Shown here in pieces: positions 59,408-64,000 of a stretch of 64,000 bases of DNA; the stretch's first letter is position 1; each line of letters opens with the position of its first letter. This DNA is from UBA4742 sp963785815 (GTDB taxonomy: Bacteria > Actinomycetota > Acidimicrobiia > Acidimicrobiales > Acidimicrobilacustridaceae): NCBI GenBank assembly GCA_963785815.1, contig CAWAWN010000002.1, positions 930,001-994,000 of the forward strand, in the 5' to 3' direction. The translations under genes and the position numbers were made by a program. A model generated the notes under the pieces. That model was not told the origin of the DNA, searched no databases, and saw only the letters and a program-made list of their open reading frames with translations.

Positions 59408-59505
59408 CGGTCGCGGCGTCGATCGAGGCCTCCGCCCACCACCGGTTCGGTGGCATCGGGCAGCCAGATCCAGACGTGTGCCTGGGTCGGCGCGAAAGAA
59501 GTCAT
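59373..59505 (-). pseudogene. Remnant of a HipA-like toxin gene (N-terminal piece)
   Basis: On the minus strand the frame from ATG 59505 reads MTSFAPTQAHVWIWLPDATE and then PVVGGGLD, strongly like the N-terminus of HipA kinase toxins (V-W-x-W-L-P-x-A-T-E-P-V-V). The similarity ends after ~44 residues, where the frame runs into the antisense of the MarR gene; the kinase domain is missing. The preceding frame ends EDLAGQVTKGEQ and overlaps the ATG by ATGA, which may be the end of its lost antitoxin gene. Confidence 0.55.
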
Positions 59506-59648
59506 TGCTCGCCTTTCGTCACCTGGCCGGCGAGATCCTCGACGGGCAGAATGTCTCGGAACAAAATTACTTGCCTCGGAGAGATAATACTCCTACGATT
59601 TGCATCGGGCCGCGAGGCAGGTAGCCTCCCGATCCCAAGGAGGCTCTC

Positions 59649-59921
59649 GTGAGCGCAACACTTCTCGTCCGACACACCGTCGCCGATTACGCCGCGTGGC
59701 GCACCGTGTACGACGAGGTCGACGACCTCCGCGTCCGCCACGGCTGCACGGCACAGCGCGTGCTGCAGCTCCCCGGCGAACCCACCGACGTGCTCGCGAT
59801 CCACGAGTTCCCGACCGTGGACCAGGCCCGAGGTTTCGTCGACGACCCCAGCCTCAAAGCGGCCATGGACCGCGGTGGTGTGAGCAGCGCGCCGCGCATC
59901 GAGATCTTCGAGAGTGCCTGA
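59649..59921 (+). CDS. Small antibiotic-biosynthesis-monooxygenase-like (dimeric alpha/beta barrel) protein
   Basis: 90 residues. TLLVRHTVADYAAWRTVYDEV and VLAIHEFPTVDQARGFVDDP fit the ferredoxin-like dimeric barrel of ABM/EthD-type proteins. GTG 59649 follows AAGGAGG. The stop overlaps the start of the next MarR gene by 8 bp. Upstream is an AT-rich stretch (59561-59600) that should contain the promoter. Catalytic role unknown. Confidence 0.7.
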   Translation: MSATLLVRHTVADYAAWRTVYDEVDDLRVRHGCTAQRVLQLPGEPTDVLAIHEFPTVDQARGFVDDPSLKAAMDRGGVSSAPRIEIFESA

Positions 59922-60522
59922 ACGGGCCAAACGAGTCAGCCGCGCCGGCCGGGGTGGTCGTGACCGCCCCGGCCTCGCGGCGCGTGGTGTCGTGAAGGTC
60001 GACGCCGACTTCGCGACCGAATTCCCCGATGGCGACCCCAGATCCACCGAGGCGTACGCCACGCTGTGCCGCGTCGGTGACGTCCTGCTCGCGGAGCTCG
60101 AACAACACGTCGAGGCCACCTTCGGCGTGAAGCAGGTGGTCGCCACCGCCCTGGCCGTGATCGACGGCGCCGACCGGGCGCTGACGCCATCGGAGATCGG
60201 TGAGCGAATCCTGCTCCCGTCGGCCTCGATCACCTCGACCCTCGACCACCTCGAGCGACAGCGTTGGATCCAGCGCGTCCCCAACCCGAACGATCGACGC
60301 AGCCTTCTCATCGAGATCACCGAGGAAGGCCGTGCGACGGCTGATCAACTCCTCCCCGGCATCCGCCAGCTGGAACGTCGTGCCCTGTCCACCCTCACCG
60401 CCCGAGAGCGCACCCAACTGTTGGGGATCCTCTCCAAGGTGCTCGCCCAGGCTGCCGAGATCGAAGCGCGACCGATCGAGCCCCTTTCCGGACGTCGGAA
60501 CCGACCGTCCCGACTCCCCTGA
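59914..60522 (+). CDS. MarR family regulator (second)
   Basis: 202 residues. GVKQVVATALAVIDGADRALTPSE, IGERILLPSASITSTLDHLERQRWIQRVPNPNDRRSLLIEI is a MarR winged helix with the D-R-R wing. It is clearly related to the MarR at 58856 (same layout around S-A-S-x-T-S-x-L-D). GTG start overlaps the preceding small gene. Probably controls its own operon with the ABM-like protein. Confidence 0.8.
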   Translation: MPERAKRVSRAGRGGRDRPGLAARGVVKVDADFATEFPDGDPRSTEAYATLCRVGDVLLAELEQHVEATFGVKQVVATALAVIDGADRALTPSEIGERILLPSASITSTLDHLERQRWIQRVPNPNDRRSLLIEITEEGRATADQLLPGIRQLERRALSTLTARERTQLLGILSKVLAQAAEIEARPIEPLSGRRNRPSRLP

Positions 60523-61038
60523 GCCACCGATCGCCGGCCCCCCACGAGCTTCCGACCGATCCTCAGCAGGCGTGGCTCCACGAGCGCGGCTTGCTCGAGG
60601 CCTTTCACATCGACCACGACGAGCTGCCGGCCTGGGCAGATGTTGTGACGGTGACAACGCTCGGTGGAGCTGATGGGACTCGAACCCACGACCCCCTGCT
60701 TGCAGAGCAGCGTTTTGGTTGTCAAGTGAGCGTCTGAGGGTGCCGATCTCGATCGGTTCGTGCCGCCGTGTCCGGCGTGAACGAGCAGGTCAGCAGGGCG
60801 TGGAGCGTCCGACGGATGCCGTCGCGTGCGAGCGAGTCGCGACGGCCGTCGCGTGGTCAACCGGCGGCGATCGCGGGGGCGCTGGCTACGTTCGTGGCTA
60901 CGTCGCGGCGTCCCATGAGGGGGAGGGGCGGCGGTGCAGAACTCGGGTGTCCGGACGGCGTCGATCATGGCTGACCAAGCGACGACGATCGCCAAGATTG
61001 CCCTGGTGACGTGTGGCGAATGTGCGTACACTTAGGGC
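60523..61038. other. Intergenic stretch carrying the tRNA fragment
   Basis: 516 bp without a supported gene. It contains the tRNA-Ala 3' fragment (60665-60710). The remainder to 61038 has short frames on both strands without family resemblance; no intact integrase is visible. Confidence 0.5.
60665..60710 (-). tRNA. 3' fragment of tRNA-Ala(TGC), 5' half missing
   Basis: Read on the minus strand, 46 nt run from inside the anticodon stem (CTGC-TCTGCAA-GCAGG, anticodon TGC) through a variable loop and a perfect T-arm (GTGGGTTCGAGTCCCAT) to the acceptor strand AGCTCCA. Upstream of the anticodon stem the sequence is unrelated to a tRNA; D-arm and 5' acceptor strand are absent. This is the usual att remnant left by an element integrated into the 3' end of a tRNA gene. 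Confidence 0.85.
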
Positions 61039-61320
61039 ATGGCAACGAAGGCAGAGACACGTGACGAGCGGCTACACCTGCGACTCTCACCCACTGATGA
61101 TGGTCTGATCCGGGCCGCGGCTGAGGCGTCGCACCTGTCGATCACTGAGTTCGTCGTCCAGGCTGCCCGCTCGTCCGCAGCCGAGACTCTCTCTGATCGA
61201 GACCACGTCGTGCTCGACGCGAAGACGTGGGATGCCTTGGAGCGGCGCGTGTCGCGCAAGGGGCGGCGCCATCCCAAGACCGCAGAGCTGTTCGAGCGCC
61301 CGTCTCCCTTCGACAGGTGA
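61039..61320 (+). CDS. DUF1778 (TacA/AtaR-type) antitoxin
   Basis: 93 residues. RDERLHLRLSPTDDGLIRAAAEASHLSITEFVV is a ribbon-helix-helix DNA-binding domain of the DUF1778 type, ending in VVLDAKTWDALERRV and a disordered toxin-neutralising tail. Its stop overlaps the GTG of the GNAT toxin (GTGA). It neutralises the acetyltransferase and autorepresses the operon in characterised systems. Confidence 0.9.
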   Translation: MATKAETRDERLHLRLSPTDDGLIRAAAEASHLSITEFVVQAARSSAAETLSDRDHVVLDAKTWDALERRVSRKGRRHPKTAELFERPSPFDR

Positions 61321-61814
61321 TCAGCAGCTTCACTTCGATCGAGCCACTCAAAGAGGATCACCTCCTCGACGGCTTTGACTCTGGTGAGACCGAGCTCGAT
61401 GACTGGCTCGTGCATCGAGGGTGGCGGAACCAGCTGGCTGGGTTCTCCCGTGTGTACGTGACGACGGATGGCAGGCGGGTTGTCGGCTATCACGCCGTGT
61501 CTGCCTTCACTCTGCTTCGCGCCGACGCCACGGGGCGCGCTCGTCGCCAGGCACCGAGCCAGATTCCTGCGATCCTTCTCGGCCGTCTCGCGATCGATCG
61601 CGACGCTCAAGGCCGTGGGCTCGGGGCCGGGCTGCTCAGACACGCGATGGAGCTGACCGTCGCCGCCAGCGACACCATCGGCGTGCGGATGCTGGTGGTG
61701 ACCGCACTGCACCCGGCGGCTGCGGAGTTCTACGAGCGGTTCGGGCTGAAGCCGTCGCCGACGAACCCCCTCGACTTGATGATCACGGTCGCGGATATCG
61801 AGGCGTCGATGTGA
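61317..61814 (+). CDS. GNAT-family toxin (TacT/AtaT-type acetyltransferase)
   Basis: 165 residues. FDSGETELDDWLVHRGWRNQ, RVYVTTDGRRVVGYHAVSA, LGRLAIDRDAQGRGLGAGLL (acetyl-CoA loop R-x-x-G-x-G) and EFYERFGLKPSP (catalytic Tyr) are all characteristic. Known members acetylate the amino group of charged tRNAs and stop translation. Coupled to its antitoxin by a 4-base overlap. It lies just inside the element delimited by the tRNA fragment, where it could act as an addiction module. Confidence 0.9.
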   Translation: MISSFTSIEPLKEDHLLDGFDSGETELDDWLVHRGWRNQLAGFSRVYVTTDGRRVVGYHAVSAFTLLRADATGRARRQAPSQIPAILLGRLAIDRDAQGRGLGAGLLRHAMELTVAASDTIGVRMLVVTALHPAAAEFYERFGLKPSPTNPLDLMITVADIEASM

Positions 61815-61866
61815 GCCAAGGCTTCAGGCGGCATCGACCGGGCGTGGTCCGACAGTGTGGACCTGG

Positions 61867-62027
61867 GGGGACGGCTTTCAAACCCTCCCGAAGCGGTCGA
61901 CACCCTCTCTGACCAGGGGTGGAGCGGTCCCACGGCTCCCCCTGGCGCCGTCGATCAGTCGTCTGGGGCGCCCATCGCGACCGCTTCGGGTGGGCGATGG
62001 GAGCAAAGGGGACGGCTTTCCAACCCT
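61867..62027. repeat. Structured repeat: direct 20-mer repeat plus long-range inverted repeat
   Basis: GGGGACGGCTTTC followed by an A/C-AACCCT variant occurs at 61867-61886 and 62008-62027. Between them CCCGAAGCGGTCG (61887-61899) is perfectly complementary to CGACCGCTTCGGG (61978-61990). It ends at the start of the HTH gene. Could be the leader of an RNA or a recombination site. Confidence 0.7.
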
Positions 62028-62348
62028 GTGCAGCGCCGGCTGTCCGACACCGATAGCGAGGAACTCGTGCACCGGTACCGTGCGGGTGAGTCGATCACCG
62101 GACTCGCCCGCGAGCTGGGCCTTCACCGGACCACGGTGATCAACCATCTGGACCGAGCCGGCGTCGCACGGCGGCGCACGGCACGCAAGATGACCGACAA
62201 GTCCGTCGCCCGCGCTGTCGCACAGTACCTGGCGGGGGCGCCGCTCACCATCGTCGCCAAGGAGTTCGGTGTCCACCCGCGCACCCTGGCCAAGGAACTC
62301 CGCCGGGCAGGAACACCGCTCCGACCCCGTCCCGGCTGCGCTTGCTGA
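62028..62348 (+). CDS. Small helix-turn-helix protein, recombinase-associated type
   Basis: 106 residues with two resolvase/Hin-like HTH modules: YRAGESITGLARELGLHRTT and YLAGAPLTIVAKEFGVHPRT, each followed by a basic L-R-R-A-G type segment. Such double-HTH proteins are common next to recombinase genes on actinobacterial mobile elements. GTG 62028 is the best start; a longer frame to 61857 would be encoded by the structured repeat. Ends 17 bp before the convergent sulfatase stop. Confidence 0.6.
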   Translation: MQRRLSDTDSEELVHRYRAGESITGLARELGLHRTTVINHLDRAGVARRRTARKMTDKSVARAVAQYLAGAPLTIVAKEFGVHPRTLAKELRRAGTPLRPRPGCAC

Positions 62349-62365
62349 AACCTTCCCGATGCCTT

Positions 62366-64000
62366 CTACTTCTGCGAGACCATTTCCGGCGGGGTGAACA
62401 TGGCTCGGTCTTCCCCAATCTCCTCCGCAATCAGCGCATTGAGCTTCTGGTTCATGGCCGACAGCAAGTCTTCATCGTATCTGGGATGGGCCTGGTTGGC
62501 CAAGTTGTCCATCTCCTCGGGATCCGACTGCAGGTCGTAGAGGGCGACATCGTTGTCTGCCAGAAGCTGCCGGACTGATATCGGCAGGTTGTAGTTGCCC
62601 ATCCCGAAGTAGCGGACCAGCTTGTAACGGCCGTCGAAGATGCCGCGGAACAACTCGCGCGCCTCGAGGTTCGGCACGCCAATCTCATTGACGAGGCCTT
62701 TGAACGCCTCCATTCCGTGATGAAACTCTTGTCCAGCGGCGGCGGCGGCAGCGTCGAACACCTTGGTCGCGTTGCGGGTAAACCATTCTGCGTCGATGGT
62801 GGCGATCATGTCGTAGGTGATCAGGCTCCCCTTGCCGGGTGTGGCACTGCTGCCACGCGGTCCGTCGGATGCGGGATCTTCCACCACGCCCGAGAGGTCA
62901 TGGCCTTTCAGAAGCGGGTAGCGCTTCCGTCGTTCGTCCTCCGACAGGCCGGCAAACGCCAGGATCGTGGGCACCAAATCGAGGTGCGATCCAACCGCAT
63001 CCGACCTGTTTGCGCCGTGGTGGCGCGGAACGGCGATCACCAGCGGCACATTGACGGATTCCTGGAACGCCACGCTGCCCTTCTGGCGCAGGTGATGGGC
63101 GCCACCCTGCTCGCCGTGATCCGAGGTGAAGATGACAATCGTGTTGTCCGCCTGACCGCTTGCTTCCAGCGCATCCAACACCGCTCCGATGTGTCGATCA
63201 ACGTCGAGAATGCAGTTGAGGTAGTAGTTGACGTGGTTGTGCCACATGTCCCGGCGATCCATCGGTATCCGGCCGTAGTACATGTCGCACAGGCGCTTGT
63301 AGTCGCGGACTGCCGGCGGCTGCCCCTCCAGGTCGTCGAAGAAGGAGGCCGGCAAGGTCGTCTGCCATTCCTGATGGTAGAGCGGCGTATCGGGCGCACC
63401 GAAGATCGGGAACAGTCCCTTGACCTGCACCATCTCTTCCGCGTCGGTGTCGAAGAACATCACATCGTGCGGGTTGACGAAGTTCACGGTCATGAACCAA
63501 GGTTTGGCGGCGACGACTTCGGAAGCGCGCTTCGCCAGCCAGTCGACGGCCTCATCCGCAATCTTCGGATCTTTTAGAGCCCCATCCATCGGCCCGCCGA
63601 TCACATCGCCGAAATTCTGGTACTCGGAGAAGCCGTAGGGCTCCATCGCTTCGTGGGTCCCCTCCGCTGGGAACTCCGAGAGGTGCCACTTGCCTTTGTA
63701 GACGGTGTGGTAGCCCAAATCGCGCAGCATGTGGCCGATGGTGGGCAAGGTCTTCGGATCGGCCTTCATGTCGTCGATCCAGGCGAAATTGGTGTTGTCG
63801 AACATGCGGGTGTGTGGTGTGTGCTGCCCGGTGTACATCACCGAGCGGGAAGGCGTGCACACGGTGGTGGTGCAGTGGTGGTGGTTGAACGAGACACCCC
63901 GGGCGCGAATGCGGTCCCTGCTGGGCAGGGCGAAATCCTCTGGCATGGACTGGTGTGCATATTCCTGATCGCTCACGATCAACAGAATGTTGGGTTGCGT
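62366..64000 (-). CDS. Sulfatase (alkaline-phosphatase superfamily), 5' end beyond the window
   Basis: About 545 residues visible. The frame is open to the right edge, where it reads QPNILLIVSDQEYAHQ, the metal-binding beginning of sulfatases. The formylglycine motif C-T-P-S-R is present (TTVCTPSRSVMYTG), as are KGKWHLSEFP, NPHDVMFF and IFTSDHGEQGGAH (second metal site). It probably hydrolyses sulfate esters or related esters; the Cys-type motif requires the formylglycine-generating enzyme, not encoded here. Codon use (more A/T in third positions) differs from all other genes in the window, pointing to transfer from a proteobacterium-like donor. Confidence 0.85.
   Translation of the reverse strand, partial: TQPNILLIVSDQEYAHQSMPEDFALPSRDRIRARGVSFNHHHCTTTVCTPSRSVMYTGQHTPHTRMFDNTNFAWIDDMKADPKTLPTIGHMLRDLGYHTVYKGKWHLSEFPAEGTHEAMEPYGFSEYQNFGDVIGGPMDGALKDPKIADEAVDWLAKRASEVVAAKPWFMTVNFVNPHDVMFFDTDAEEMVQVKGLFPIFGAPDTPLYHQEWQTTLPASFFDDLEGQPPAVRDYKRLCDMYYGRIPMDRRDMWHNHVNYYLNCILDVDRHIGAVLDALEASGQADNTIVIFTSDHGEQGGAHHLRQKGSVAFQESVNVPLVIAVPRHHGANRSDAVGSHLDLVPTILAFAGLSEDERRKRYPLLKGHDLSGVVEDPASDGPRGSSATPGKGSLITYDMIATIDAEWFTRNATKVFDAAAAAAGQEFHHGMEAFKGLVNEIGVPNLEARELFRGIFDGRYKLVRYFGMGNYNLPISVRQLLADNDVALYDLQSDPEEMDNLANQAHPRYDEDLLSAMNQKLNALIAEEIGEDRAMFTPPEMVSQK

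Noticed and set aside
60719..61009. Possible gene between the tRNA fragment and the antitoxin
   Set aside because: Translations on both strands are Arg-rich without any family motif; a decayed integrase end was considered but no tyrosine-recombinase motif could be found.
1..64000. CRISPR arrays, rRNA genes, complete insertion sequences, phage structural genes
   Set aside because: None seen: no regularly spaced direct repeats, no rRNA-like sequence, no transposase with terminal inverted repeats, no capsid or tail proteins.

Overview
The window is chromosomal DNA from a very GC-rich actinobacterium. GTG starts are common, adjacent genes often share a 4-base ATGA/GTGA stop-start overlap, and several secreted proteins carry Thr-rich 'TTTTTAAPTTT' linkers. 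The gene content (paired TrkA proteins, many SDRs, actinobacterial amidohydrolases, acetoacetate-decarboxylase-like protein, P450, WS/DGAT, ECF sigma with DGPF proteins) best fits the class Acidimicrobiia (Iamia/Ilumatobacter-like). The taxon is an inference.

Layout. 1-5.7 kb: end of a GH15 glucoamylase/trehalase-like gene, two ferritin-like diiron proteins around a TetR regulator, the TrkA pair for K+ uptake, and a small PGPGW membrane protein. 5.7-12.8 kb: a long leftward catabolic operon (SDR, P450, amidohydrolase, acetoacetate-decarboxylase-like, SDR, amidohydrolase) divergent from a TetR gene. 13-24 kb: HSL-type esterase, L,D-transpeptidase, an ECF42-like sigma factor with two DGPF proteins, a secreted GH79-like hydrolase, SDR plus carboxymuconolactone-decarboxylase-like pair, RidA protein, a secreted glutamine-amidotransferase-like protein and a phytanoyl-CoA-dioxygenase-like enzyme.

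24.3-29 kb holds the most interesting system: a 64-residue peptide gene with a strong ribosome-binding site, followed on the same strand by two different radical SAM/SPASM enzymes, a heme-oxygenase-like diiron oxidase and an MFS exporter. The four enzyme/transporter genes are linked by 4-base overlaps. It reads as an uncharacterised RiPP or peptide-derived cofactor cluster. The peptide has no cysteine, so thioether chemistry is excluded. A palindrome (TGAGTAG-N3-CTACTCA) upstream of this cluster recurs upstream of the dioxygenase gene about 6 kb away.

29-44.5 kb: DUF445 and YqeY-like genes, a DUF4232 lipoprotein, an SDR/CMD/hydroxyisobutyrate-dehydrogenase-like operon, a fused branched-chain 2-oxoacid dehydrogenase E1 with its E2, an ArsR/SRPBCC/DHFR-like operon with two operators, a Baeyer-Villiger-type monooxygenase, and a CLC channel-TetR operon facing a universal stress protein; identical-core operators sit at both outer ends of that unit. 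45-50 kb: a second TetR/CLC pair and an ABC-2 transporter.

From 50.3 kb rightward the region looks accreted. Four copies of a sequence resembling the 3' end of tRNA-Ala lie in successive intergenic gaps (50.3, 52.1, 57.5, 60.7 kb); the last is a clear 46-nt 3' fragment of tRNA-Ala(TGC) lacking its 5' half. Between them lie a methyltransferase/HxlR pair, a WS/DGAT-GalT-trehalose synthase-like group, and a glycosyltransferase/MarR group. To the right come a DUF1778/GNAT toxin-antitoxin pair, a helix-turn-helix protein, a structured repeat and an alien-looking sulfatase running off the window. Fragment orientation predicts that the intact tRNA-Ala lies beyond position 64000.

Two genes (a diiron oxidase and a membrane protein) show apparent frameshifts, and one has a frame-shifting tandem duplication. 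No rRNA, intact tRNA, CRISPR array or complete insertion sequence was seen.
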